Of a stretch of DNA of 64,000 nucleotides, positions 24,445 through 33,676 are shown piece by piece. The notes under the pieces are model-generated. The model was given only the letters and a program-made list of their open reading frames with translations, was not told the DNA's origin and made no database searches. Location: assembly GCF_030209355.1 (NCBI RefSeq), contig NZ_JARVSF010000009.1, positions 248,001 to 312,000 on the forward strand. Reading direction: 5' to 3'. The stretch's first letter is position 1, and every line of letters begins with the position of its first letter. Both the position numbers and the translations under genes were made by a program. This DNA comes from Pseudarthrobacter sp. fls2-241-R2A-127. GTDB taxonomy: Bacteria; Actinomycetota; Actinomycetes; Actinomycetales; Micrococcaceae.

Positions 24445-27174
24445 ATGACATCTGCACTTGGACGCCTGACCCGCCGCATCCACAAACTGGGGATGGCCGC
24501 GCTGGTAACACCGCGGGGAACATCCGCCCTTGGCGGCCCACGGAAACAGGCTGTCACGCTCGGCGGCGTCAGGGTTGACCTGATGAGCCGTGGGGACGCC
24601 CTGTCAGCCATTATGGAACGTGCCGCAGGCACCGCCAACATCCCCTTGGGTGTGTTGTCGGCGAACCTGGACCACGTGAACCACTTCGGCACCGGCAGCC
24701 GGTGGGAAGAAACGCTGGGCATACCGCAGCTGGAGTGGCTGACGCTGCTGGACGGCGCCCCGCTGGTGGCCAAGGCTGAGGAGCTCACCGGCCAACGGTG
24801 GCCCCGCCTCGCCGGGAGTGACCTGATAGGCCAGATCCTCGATGATGCCGCGGCACAGGGGCGGTCCGTGGGTTTCCTGGGCGGGAGCCCGGAAACCCAG
24901 CAGTTGGTTGCCACCCGGCTCGAAGCAGAGCTCCCCGCCCTGCACGTGGCCGGCTGGTGGGCGCCGCCCCGCCAGGTGCTGGCGGATGCTGCCGCCGTCA
25001 CGGCATTGTGTGCGGACATCCATGCCGCAGGAGTGGACATCCTGGTGGTGTGTTTGGGCAAACCGCGGCAGGAACTTTGGATCGGGGAGTACGGGGCGCT
25101 CACCGGGGCGAAAGTCCTGCTGGCGTTCGGGGCGGTCATCGACTTCCTCGCCGGCCAGGTACGCCGCGCTCCGGCCCAGGTCAGCAAAATGGGCCTCGAA
25201 TGGGCGTGGCGACTGGCCATGGAGCCACGACGGCTCGCCAAACGGTACATCGTGGAGGGGCCGGAGGCCTACCTGAAGCTCCGCCGGCACAGCACCGATA
25301 CCGCCCCCGGTGCCCCTGTGGCCCGTGATCCTGAACCACCTTCAGGTCCCACCCGGGAGGCCCGCCCCGCGGCAGGGGACTTTACCCCCACCGGGCAACA
25401 CGCGGACGTTGCCGCGCTGGTGGTGACCTACAACAATGGTGCGGATGTCTGCGGGTTGCTGGAGAGCCTCCGGCTGCAGACCCGGGAGCAGTCCATCAAG
25501 GTGGTGGTTGCGGACAACTCCCCAAACCCGGAGACGCTGTCCTGCCTGCAGGATTTTCCCGGTGTTGCCGCATTCGCCACCGGGGGAAACCTGGGATACG
25601 CGGGCGGCATCAATGCGGCCTGGGCGAAAGCCGGAAGTGCGAATGCCTACCTGGTCCTCAACCCGGACCTCAGGCTAAGCCCCGGTGCCGTCATGGCCCT
25701 CCGGAAGTCCATGGAGAGCACCGGTGCCGGAGTGGTGGTGCCCCTGCTGCGTGACGATGACGGAAGCGTCTACCCCTCGCTGCGCCGCGAGCCGAGCATC
25801 TCACGCGCACTGGGGGACGCCCTCCTGGGGAGCAGGTTTCAAGGGCGCCCCGGATGGCTGACGGAAATGGACTTCGACGCCGAAAGCTACGCCCACCCGC
25901 ACAAAGTGGACTGGGCCACCGGGGCGGCGCTGCTGATCCGCGCCGACATCGCGGACCGGGTTGGCGGCTGGGACGAGTCCTACTTCCTGTACTCGGAAGA
26001 GACGGACTACCTGCACCGCGTCCGCGAGCTCAAGGCCGCCGTCTGGTTCGAGCCCCTTGCAGCCATGGTCCACTCCCGCGGCGCATCCGGGAGCTCGCCC
26101 TCCCTTGATGCCCTCATGGGGGCGAACCGGATCCGCTATGTCCGCAAATTCCATCACGGTGGCTACGCACGCGCCTTCCGTGCCGCCGTCGTACTTTCTG
26201 CCCTGCTGCGGGCACCCCTGCCCGCCCACCGGGGAATCCTGGGACTGATCGCCAGGGAGTCCCGGTGGGCCGACCTGCCCCACGCCGTTGCCTACCCGGA
26301 CCGCCAGGAGCAGGAAGGGGACTTTCCCTCCGGGACGGTCGTCATTCCGGCGCACAACGAAGCCTCGGTCCTGGGAAGGACGCTGGAAGCACTCAAGGCA
26401 CCCCTGGCCAGCGGGAACGTGGACGTGGTGGTGGCCTGCAACGGATGCACCGACGGAACGGAGGCCGTGGCCGGTTCCCTTCCAGGCGTCCGGGTGGTCT
26501 GCGTGGAGGCAGCGTCCAAGACCGCTGCCCTCAACGCCGGCGACCAAGCCGCCACCCGGTGGCCGCGGCTCTACATTGACGCGGACATCGAGGTACCGGT
26601 GGCCGCGCTGCGGGCCACCCTGGAGGCACTTTCCGACGACGACGGGCCCCTGTGCGCCCGGCCCGCCTTTACCTACGACACGGCGGGCGCCTCGTGGCTG
26701 GTCCGCGCCTACTACCGGGCACGCAACCGGCTCCCGCAAGCCTCAGCTTCGATGTGGGGTGCCGGCGTCTACGGCCTGAGCCGCAAAGGGCACGAACGGC
26801 TGGGTGAATTTCCGCCCGTCACCGCCGACGACTGCTTCATCGACCGCTTGTTCGACTCCTCCGAAAAAGCGACCATTGCCTGCCCGCCGGTGACCGTCCG
26901 TACACCGCGGACCGGCCGGGCACTCCTCTCCACCCTCAAGCGCGTGTATCGCGGGAATTGCGAACTCCGCGACATTCCGGGCGCCCACGCGGGACGGACC
27001 GCGCACCAACTGGCACTTTCAGTCAAAGGTCCCGGCTCCGCAGTGGATGCCGCAATATATGCGGCTTTCGCCCTTGCGGGCCGAGCGGCCCGACGCCGAC
27101 GAAGCCCCGCCTGGGAGCGGGACGACAGCAGCCGCAATTATGAATTGCAGTCGTGGGGAGTGGGCTGGGGTTGA
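24445..27174 (+). CDS. Three-domain glycosyltransferase: WecB/TagA/CpsF + two GT2 domains
   Basis: This 909-residue protein fuses three sugar transferases. Residues about 30-275 are a GT26 (WecB/TagA/CpsF) domain, with LSANLDHVNH, the substrate loop LDGAPLVAKAEEL, GFLGGSPET, CLGKPRQELW and a basic membrane-binding end. Residues about 320-560 are a GT2 domain of the rhamnosyltransferase type (VVTYNNGADVCGLLESL, the N-P-D metal motif in LNPDLRL, EETDYLHRV). Residues about 628-850 are a second GT2 domain (VVIPAHNEASVLGRTL, IDADIEV, TADDCFIDRL). It could build two or three consecutive linkages of the surface glycan repeat. I chose ATG 24445 (GGAGCCGG just upstream) over the open frame extending to 24343. 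Confidence 0.85.
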   Translation: MTSALGRLTRRIHKLGMAALVTPRGTSALGGPRKQAVTLGGVRVDLMSRGDALSAIMERAAGTANIPLGVLSANLDHVNHFGTGSRWEETLGIPQLEWLTLLDGAPLVAKAEELTGQRWPRLAGSDLIGQILDDAAAQGRSVGFLGGSPETQQLVATRLEAELPALHVAGWWAPPRQVLADAAAVTALCADIHAAGVDILVVCLGKPRQELWIGEYGALTGAKVLLAFGAVIDFLAGQVRRAPAQVSKMGLEWAWRLAMEPRRLAKRYIVEGPEAYLKLRRHSTDTAPGAPVARDPEPPSGPTREARPAAGDFTPTGQHADVAALVVTYNNGADVCGLLESLRLQTREQSIKVVVADNSPNPETLSCLQDFPGVAAFATGGNLGYAGGINAAWAKAGSANAYLVLNPDLRLSPGAVMALRKSMESTGAGVVVPLLRDDDGSVYPSLRREPSISRALGDALLGSRFQGRPGWLTEMDFDAESYAHPHKVDWATGAALLIRADIADRVGGWDESYFLYSEETDYLHRVRELKAAVWFEPLAAMVHSRGASGSSPSLDALMGANRIRYVRKFHHGGYARAFRAAVVLSALLRAPLPAHRGILGLIARESRWADLPHAVAYPDRQEQEGDFPSGTVVIPAHNEASVLGRTLEALKAPLASGNVDVVVACNGCTDGTEAVAGSLPGVRVVCVEAASKTAALNAGDQAATRWPRLYIDADIEVPVAALRATLEALSDDDGPLCARPAFTYDTAGASWLVRAYYRARNRLPQASASMWGAGVYGLSRKGHERLGEFPPVTADDCFIDRLFDSSEKATIACPPVTVRTPRTGRALLSTLKRVYRGNCELRDIPGAHAGRTAHQLALSVKGPGSAVDAAIYAAFALAGRAARRRRSPAWERDDSSRNYELQSWGVGWG

Positions 27175-27299
27175 ATTCCCGAAATTACCCACAAATGAAT
27201 TTCATTTCCGCATTCCCCACATGGCCGCCTATTCCCTTAATCGGATAGTGCAGGCACCTGGCGCCCACATGGCCATTCACGTCTCGAACTGGAGTTAAA

Positions 27300-30200
27300 G
27301 TGTTTGCAAAAACAAAGCCCGTTGAAGGCAGGCTGCGTGCGGCAGCAAGTTTTTCCGTACTGTTCCTTATTGCCGCGATGCTGTCTTTCAGTTCCACGCT
27401 TTCGCAGGCGCCGGCGGCCCACGCCGACGCCTGCACGCCCCCGGTAGCCAGCGCCGTCGCCTGCGAAAACTCGCTGCCCGGGACCCCGTCCTCGGACTGG
27501 GAGGTTTCCGGGTCAGGTGACTCGTCCATCCAGGGCTTCGGGACGGCGATGAGCGTCAACCTGGGCGAATCGATCAGCTTCAAGATCAACACCACCGCCA
27601 GCGCTTACCACATCGACATTCTTCGGTTTGGTTACTACCAGGGAAACGGGGCCCGGAAGATCGCCGCCAGCATTCCACTGACGGCCAAGCTGCCGCAGTC
27701 CCAGCCGGCGTGCCTCACCCAGTCCGGAACGGGCCTGGTGGACTGCGGCAACTGGGGAGTATCGGCGTCGTGGACGGTCCCGTCAACCGCTGTTTCGGGC
27801 GTGTACTTTGCCCACCTGGTCCGGAACGATACCGGCGGCGACAGCATGATTCCGTTCGTGGTGCGCAACGACGCCGGCACCAGCGGCATGGTGGTGCAGA
27901 CCTCCGACACCACATGGCAGGCGTACAACACCTACGGCGGAAACAGCCTCTACCAGTGCACGGTGGCATGCCCCACTGGCAATCCGCAGGCCTACAAGTC
28001 CGCGTTCAAGGTGTCCTACAACCGGCCGTTCCTATCCACCGGCGACCAGGGCCACAGCTGGCTCATGGACACCGAATACCCGATGATCCGCTTCCTCGAG
28101 GCCAACGGCTACGACGTCAGCTACATCAGCGGCCTGGACACTGCCACGCGCGGCAGCCTGCTGCTGAACCACAAGATGTTCATGTCCTCAGGACACGACG
28201 AGTACTGGAGCGGAAGCCAGCGGAGCAACGTCGAGGCTGCCCGGAACGCCGGAGTCAACCTGGCCTTCTTCAGCGGCAACGAAGCGTTCTGGCGCACCCG
28301 CTGGGAGGCCTCCATCGATGGCAGCAATACCGCCGGCCGCACACTGGTGTCCTACAAGGACACCCACTACAACACGCCCGTGGACCCGGTGGAATGGACC
28401 GGGACCTGGCGCGATCCGCGGTTCGGCACGTCCACCGGCGGCGGCAACCCGGAGAACTCGCTGACCGGACAGTTCTTCCTGGTCAACTCCGGCTCCGCGG
28501 ACATCAAGGTTCCCGCCCAATATGCGGGCATGCGGCTGTGGCGCAACACAGCCGCCGCCAAACTGACGGGAACCCAGTCGCTCACCCTCGGAAGCGGCCT
28601 GGACACGCTCGGCTACGAGTGGGACATCGACGCCGACAACGGTTTCCGGCCCGCCGGCGCGTTCAAACTCTCCGCCACCACCGTGTCCGTTCCCGAGGCC
28701 TTCACCGACTACGGCAGTACCACCGCGGCCTCCAGCCAAACCCACAACCTGATCATGTACCGCGCCGCCAGCGGCGCGCTGGTCTTCGGCGCAGGCACCG
28801 TTCAGTGGGCCTACGGCCTGGACAACTTCACCATCCCCACCAGCACCCCCGACAAGAACATGCAGCAGGCCACCGTCAACCTGTTCGCAGACATGGGCGT
28901 CCAGCCCACCACCCTGATGTCGGGGCTGGTGGCTGCGTCAAAGTCCACTGACACCACCAAGCCCGTATCGGCCATCACCTCCGGCCTGAACGGCCAGACC
29001 CTGGCCGACGGCTCCAGCGTGACCATCTCCGGGACCGCCTCCGACACCGGCGGGGTGGTGGCCGGCGTCGAAATCTCCACCGACGGTGGAACCACCTGGC
29101 GCCCCGCCACCGGCACCACCAACTGGTCCTACACCTGGACAGTCCACGGCAGCCCGGCAGTGACCGTGAAGACCCGCGCCACGGATGATTCAGGGAACAT
29201 CGAGGTGCCGGGATCCGGAGCTTCGGTCAACGTGTCATGCCCCTGCTCCATCTTCGGGTCCAGCATGATCCCGGACACGCCGGATTCCGGTGACGGCGGA
29301 AGCGTGGAACTCGGGATGAAGTTCACCGCCCAGGCCGGAGGAACCGTCACCGGCGTCTCCTTCTACAAGTCGAGCCTGAACAAGGGCACTCACGTCGGCA
29401 GTTTGTGGACATCGGGTGGAACCCGGCTGGCCACGGCAACGTTCACGAACGAAACGGCAACTGGCTGGCAAACGGTCAACTTCGCCACGCCCGTGGCCAT
29501 CACGGCAAACACCACGTACGTGGTCTCCTACTTCGCTCCGCAAGGACACTACGCACAGGCTGCCGGCTTCATGTATCCCAACCCGTCGCCCATGCCGGCA
29601 GGGCACTCATCCCTGGACAGCGGCGTGCTGCACGGGTTGAGGAACACGGCCAGCTCCGGCAACGGCGTCTACACCTACGGGGCAAGCAGCGTATTCCCGC
29701 AGTCCTCGTACAACGCCGAGAACTACTGGGTGGACGTCAAATTCGTTCCGTCGGCATCAGTGCCGCCGGCAGTGTCTTCGACCGACCCCGCCAATGCCGC
29801 CACCAATGTCGCCACCACCAAGGCGCCGTCGGCCACGTTCAACCAGGCCGTGACGGCCGGCAGTATCACCTTCACGCTGACGAAGCCGGACAACACCGCA
29901 GTAGCGGGCACCGCCGCCTACAGCTCAGGCACCGTCACCTTCACCCCCTCTGCCGCCCTGGCCTACAACACCACCTACACGGCGACCGTCAGCGGGGCAA
30001 CCAATGCGGCCGGGCAGGTAATGGCCAGCCCCTACAGCTGGACCTTCACCACCGGGGCGCCCCCTCCGGCCCCGGCCGTCAGCAGCACATCGCCGGCTAA
30101 CCAGGCCACCGGAGTGCCCATCTCCGTGACCCCGGCAGCGACGTTCAACCAGGCCGTAGTCCCCACCTCGGTGGTCTTCAGCGTCCTGGATCCGTCCCTG

Positions 30201-31991
30201 AACTCGGTGCCGGGGACAACCAGCTACAGCTCCGCAACCAACACCTCCACCTTTGTGCCCGGCAGCCCGCTGGCGTACAACACCACCTACACGGCAACGG
30301 TCAGCGGTGCCACGAACAGTTCCGGACAAGCGATGACAAGCCCATACTCCTGGACGTTCACCACCGCCACCGCGCCCGTGCCGCCTGCAGTGACGTCAAC
30401 GCTGCCGCCAGACAAGGCGACGGCGGTTGGCGTGAACACGGCCCCAAGCGCGACGTTCAACCAGGTGGTGACCGCCAGCAGCATTACCTTCACCCTCACG
30501 GCCGGGACCACCAACGTCACGGGCACCAGCAGCTACTCGGGCAACACCGTGACGTTCACGCCGGGCTCCGCCCTCGCCTACAACACCACTTACACAGCGA
30601 CCGTCAGCGGGGCGACAAATGCGGCGGGCCAGGCAATGACCGCGCCCTACAGTTGGACCTTCACTACGGTGGCCCAGCCCACGGCCAACTGCCCTTGCAG
30701 CGTGTTTGCCGCGAATGCACTGCCCGGCACCATTAACCAACCGGACGGATCGTCGGTTGAACTCGGAATGAAATTCCGCTCGGACATTGCCGGGAACGTC
30801 ACCGGTGTCCGCTTCTACAAGAGTTCCCAAAATACCGGGACGCACACCGGAAAGCTCTGGACAACCGGAGGGCAGTTGCTGGCCAGCGTGACCTTTACCG
30901 GAGAGTCGGCGTCCGGCTGGCAGCAGGCAAACTTCTCCACACCCGTGGCCATCCAGGCGAACACGACGTACATCGTTTCGTACTACGCCCCCAACGGCCA
31001 CTACTCGGCAGATGGAGCCTTCTTCACCAAGGGCGTGGACAACTATCCGCTCCACGGCCTGGCCAGCGGCGTGGACGGACTGAACGGTGTGTACAAGTAC
31101 GGCACGTCCGCGTTCCCTTCCAGCAGCTACAACAACGCCAACTACTGGGTTGATGTGGTGCTGAACGGGTCCTCGTCGATCAGTGTTCCAACGGTGTCAT
31201 CCACCTCTCCGGCCCCCGGCGCCACCAACGTCGCCGCCACCACCACGGTGAAGGCGACGTACGACAGGGCAGTTGACCCCAGCACGGTGGTCTTCAACGT
31301 CAAGGACGCTGCGAACACCAACGTGCCGGGCACCCTCAGCTATGACACGTTGACCAACACTTCGGTGTTCACTCCAACCACCGCGCTGGCATACAGCACG
31401 ACCTTCACGGCCACCGTGTCCGGCGCGACGGGAAGCAACGGACAGGCCATGGCATCGCCGTACACCTGGTCGTTCACCACAGCCCCGCAACCAACCGCGG
31501 GCTGCCCGTGCAGCGTCTTTGCACCGACCACTGTTCCATCCACCGTTACCGCCCAGGACAACTCGTCAGTGGAACTGGGCATGAAGTTCACCTCTGACAC
31601 CAACGCCACCGTCACGGCGGTCCGGTTCTACAAGGGCCCGCAGAACACGGGTACCCACGTTGGCAAGCTCTGGACCTCAGGCGGCCAACTGCTGGGATCG
31701 GTAACGTTTACCAACGAAGGCGCCTCGGGATGGCAGCGGGCAACATTCGCGACACCCATTCCGATCAGCGCCAATACGGTCTACGTGGTTTCGTACCTGG
31801 CACCAAACGGGTACTACTCGGCGGACGGTGCGTTCTTTGCCGGCAAGTCAGCGGACAACGGCATCCTCCACGGTTTGGCTGACGGTACCAGCGGTCCCAA
31901 CGGCGTCTACGCCTACGGCACCGGAGGGTTCCCCAGCAACACCTGGAACGCCACCAACTACTGGGTGGATGTGGAAGTCACCACCCCCTAG
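27300..31991 (+). CDS. Giant secreted protein: N,N-dimethylformamidase-like domain, Ig-like and DUF4082 repeats
   Basis: The 1,563-residue protein starts with a signal peptide (about 1-42, ending APAAHADA). Residues about 60-530 resemble the C-terminal part of N,N-dimethylformamidase large subunits (GYYQGNGARKIA, SSGHDEYWS, FFSGNEAFWR). An Ig-like domain follows (about 545-640). Three DUF4082 modules (about 645-815, 1130-1290, 1400-1563), each with SVELGMKF and FYK, alternate with four Big_5-type Ig-like domains (about 820-1125 and 1297-1395). The domain set suggests a cell-surface or released glycan-binding protein; amidase activity is unproven. GTG 27300 has GGAG six bases upstream. A strong hairpin follows. 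Confidence 0.8.
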   Translation: MFAKTKPVEGRLRAAASFSVLFLIAAMLSFSSTLSQAPAAHADACTPPVASAVACENSLPGTPSSDWEVSGSGDSSIQGFGTAMSVNLGESISFKINTTASAYHIDILRFGYYQGNGARKIAASIPLTAKLPQSQPACLTQSGTGLVDCGNWGVSASWTVPSTAVSGVYFAHLVRNDTGGDSMIPFVVRNDAGTSGMVVQTSDTTWQAYNTYGGNSLYQCTVACPTGNPQAYKSAFKVSYNRPFLSTGDQGHSWLMDTEYPMIRFLEANGYDVSYISGLDTATRGSLLLNHKMFMSSGHDEYWSGSQRSNVEAARNAGVNLAFFSGNEAFWRTRWEASIDGSNTAGRTLVSYKDTHYNTPVDPVEWTGTWRDPRFGTSTGGGNPENSLTGQFFLVNSGSADIKVPAQYAGMRLWRNTAAAKLTGTQSLTLGSGLDTLGYEWDIDADNGFRPAGAFKLSATTVSVPEAFTDYGSTTAASSQTHNLIMYRAASGALVFGAGTVQWAYGLDNFTIPTSTPDKNMQQATVNLFADMGVQPTTLMSGLVAASKSTDTTKPVSAITSGLNGQTLADGSSVTISGTASDTGGVVAGVEISTDGGTTWRPATGTTNWSYTWTVHGSPAVTVKTRATDDSGNIEVPGSGASVNVSCPCSIFGSSMIPDTPDSGDGGSVELGMKFTAQAGGTVTGVSFYKSSLNKGTHVGSLWTSGGTRLATATFTNETATGWQTVNFATPVAITANTTYVVSYFAPQGHYAQAAGFMYPNPSPMPAGHSSLDSGVLHGLRNTASSGNGVYTYGASSVFPQSSYNAENYWVDVKFVPSASVPPAVSSTDPANAATNVATTKAPSATFNQAVTAGSITFTLTKPDNTAVAGTAAYSSGTVTFTPSAALAYNTTYTATVSGATNAAGQVMASPYSWTFTTGAPPPAPAVSSTSPANQATGVPISVTPAATFNQAVVPTSVVFSVLDPSLNSVPGTTSYSSATNTSTFVPGSPLAYNTTYTATVSGATNSSGQAMTSPYSWTFTTATAPVPPAVTSTLPPDKATAVGVNTAPSATFNQVVTASSITFTLTAGTTNVTGTSSYSGNTVTFTPGSALAYNTTYTATVSGATNAAGQAMTAPYSWTFTTVAQPTANCPCSVFAANALPGTINQPDGSSVELGMKFRSDIAGNVTGVRFYKSSQNTGTHTGKLWTTGGQLLASVTFTGESASGWQQANFSTPVAIQANTTYIVSYYAPNGHYSADGAFFTKGVDNYPLHGLASGVDGLNGVYKYGTSAFPSSSYNNANYWVDVVLNGSSSISVPTVSSTSPAPGATNVAATTTVKATYDRAVDPSTVVFNVKDAANTNVPGTLSYDTLTNTSVFTPTTALAYSTTFTATVSGATGSNGQAMASPYTWSFTTAPQPTAGCPCSVFAPTTVPSTVTAQDNSSVELGMKFTSDTNATVTAVRFYKGPQNTGTHVGKLWTSGGQLLGSVTFTNEGASGWQRATFATPIPISANTVYVVSYLAPNGYYSADGAFFAGKSADNGILHGLADGTSGPNGVYAYGTGGFPSNTWNATNYWVDVEVTTP

Positions 31992-32020
31992 GAAGCGGGG
32001 ATAACCGGCGGGGCAACCCG

Positions 32021-32054
32021 GGGGCCCGCGGCGCAATCCGGCGTCGCGGGCCCC
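32021..32054 (+). terminator. Strong hairpin terminator
   Basis: GGGGCCCGCGGCGC (32021-32034) pairs with GCGTCGCGGGCCCC (32041-32054) with one mismatch around a six-base loop. It lies 29 bases after the giant gene and between convergent genes; a weaker second stem (ACCCCT/AGGGGT) follows within 40 bases and could serve either strand. Confidence 0.7.
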
Positions 32055-32162
32055 ACCCCTGTGTCCGTCAGATGACTGGGGCCAGGGGTGGGAGGGCCCG
32101 GCGATCAGCCTTCAGAGCCCTGCTCCGCTTGGTCGTCTGCCACGGGGCCGGGAAACCAGCCC

Positions 32163-33527
32163 TCAGCCAAGGCCGCAGGTGTTTCCACCGTTCAGGCGGT
32201 AGATGTGCACCGCGTTGGCGTCGCTGAAAGTATCCGTAAAGGCGTTGTCCGCCACCGGAACTGAACGGTTTTCATCCAGGACTTCTGCTTGGCTTGGTTC
32301 GCCGCACCGTACAGAGAAGGTCACGGACTGGGGACCGGGACGCGTAGACGCCGCCAAAACATAGAAGTGGCCCGCACTGGCTTTTACGGAGAAATCAACG
32401 TCCTTGCTGCTTGCGGTCACCAACCCTGTCACCGAACCCGTGTTGAGCGCCGGAGCCAGGGTGGTGATCAGCTCGTTCACGGCGGTTACCGTAGGACGGA
32501 TGGCGGTGCCGCATTCATCCCGCAGCACATGCTGGGACTGGCACGCGCCACCAAAATTGTGGTTGAAATAGACGATTCCCCGCGCGCCGTGGATGATGCT
32601 GCTCCACACCGCGGAGCGCAGCTGGGCGGGACTGATCGTGAGCGAATCACTCTCGGAAAACGGGTGGCCGACTTCAACAAACGCCCACACCGGCTTGGAA
32701 CCCGCGGGCTGGACCAGGGACCGTACCCGGTCAACCGTCCAGCCGTAGTGGGCGCCGGTGCGGCATTCCGCATCGCTGAGGTCACGCCCGTCGGCGAAAA
32801 CGGCGCCGCCTTCGACGAGGCTGCAAATGTAGGGATCCGTGAACCAGTAGTTATCCGCGGAAACTACGTCCTGGTAGCTGTTGACGAATTGGGCGGCTTG
32901 CGGATTCTTGAGTTGGAACGTCACGCCCTTGCCGTAATTGGAATAACGCAGCGCCCGGGGCGGGAAGAGTTTCACCAGGGCCTCCTGGACGGTGTAACCG
33001 CATTCGGAGGCTGCGGGCTCGCAGATCACGCCTTCACCCTGGGACTTGCCCGTCCACGCGGAGTTCCCCCCGCCGGCCCACATGTCCACTTCATCGGAAA
33101 CCACGAACCCGGACGCCCCGGGAACCACTGTGGAGGGCAGGGCATGGAGGCCGCTGCTGCGCACCAGCTCCACATTCGAGTCATCAGTGAGCTGCACATA
33201 GGTGTTCAGGCCCGCAGCCCGGTCCGTCGCAATATCCGATTCCTGCAGGACGCTTTCAAACCACACGCCCAGCGGAAAGAAGTTCTGGTCAGCCGGCAAT
33301 GTGGGCGAGAACTTCCCGTAGAAGCCCGGGCCGCCGTCAATGCCGAGCACACTGACTCCCTCAGGAAGTGGATCTTGAGCTGATCCTGAGGACGCGGAGA
33401 AGGCGCTCGAGGACATACAGGACGTTCCTAAAAGGCAAGTCAATAGAATTGCGGTTTTCTTGATGGATTTTGTGGAATTACGCATGCCCCCGGCAGTTTT
33501 TGCGGATGCTTCAAACAGGGTTTTCAT
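32163..33527 (-). CDS. Secreted TIM-barrel protein, glycoside hydrolase-like
   Basis: The 454-residue protein has an N-terminal signal sequence (basic KSIKKT, then TAILLTCLLGTSC, processed near SAFSASS). The mature part looks like a beta/alpha barrel: FFPLGVWFESVLQESDIATDRAAGLNTYV at the first strands, VVSDEVDMW, SADNYWF, KPVWAFVEVGHPF and SSIIHGARGIVYFNHNF, followed by a small beta domain at the C-terminus. This order resembles clan-A-type glycoside hydrolases, with acidic candidates in DEVD and FVEVG, but I cannot place it in a numbered family. It is transcribed divergently from the Wzy-type gene and lies in the glycan locus, which suggests a role in trimming or releasing polymer. ATG 33527 follows AGGAATTGCC. 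Confidence 0.65.
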   Translation of the reverse strand: MKTLFEASAKTAGGMRNSTKSIKKTAILLTCLLGTSCMSSSAFSASSGSAQDPLPEGVSVLGIDGGPGFYGKFSPTLPADQNFFPLGVWFESVLQESDIATDRAAGLNTYVQLTDDSNVELVRSSGLHALPSTVVPGASGFVVSDEVDMWAGGGNSAWTGKSQGEGVICEPAASECGYTVQEALVKLFPPRALRYSNYGKGVTFQLKNPQAAQFVNSYQDVVSADNYWFTDPYICSLVEGGAVFADGRDLSDAECRTGAHYGWTVDRVRSLVQPAGSKPVWAFVEVGHPFSESDSLTISPAQLRSAVWSSIIHGARGIVYFNHNFGGACQSQHVLRDECGTAIRPTVTAVNELITTLAPALNTGSVTGLVTASSKDVDFSVKASAGHFYVLAASTRPGPQSVTFSVRCGEPSQAEVLDENRSVPVADNAFTDTFSDANAVHIYRLNGGNTCGLG

Positions 33528-33676
33528 GGCAATTCCTGTCGTAAAATCACGGGTCAAATGTCATACTGAATAAAAGGGAAATAAGCGGCGACAACTAATG
33601 ATTTTGGAGCTACGCTATCACCCTGAACATTGAGCGTGTAAGGGTATTTCAACCCCGGCAGGAAGATTGGGGGGAT

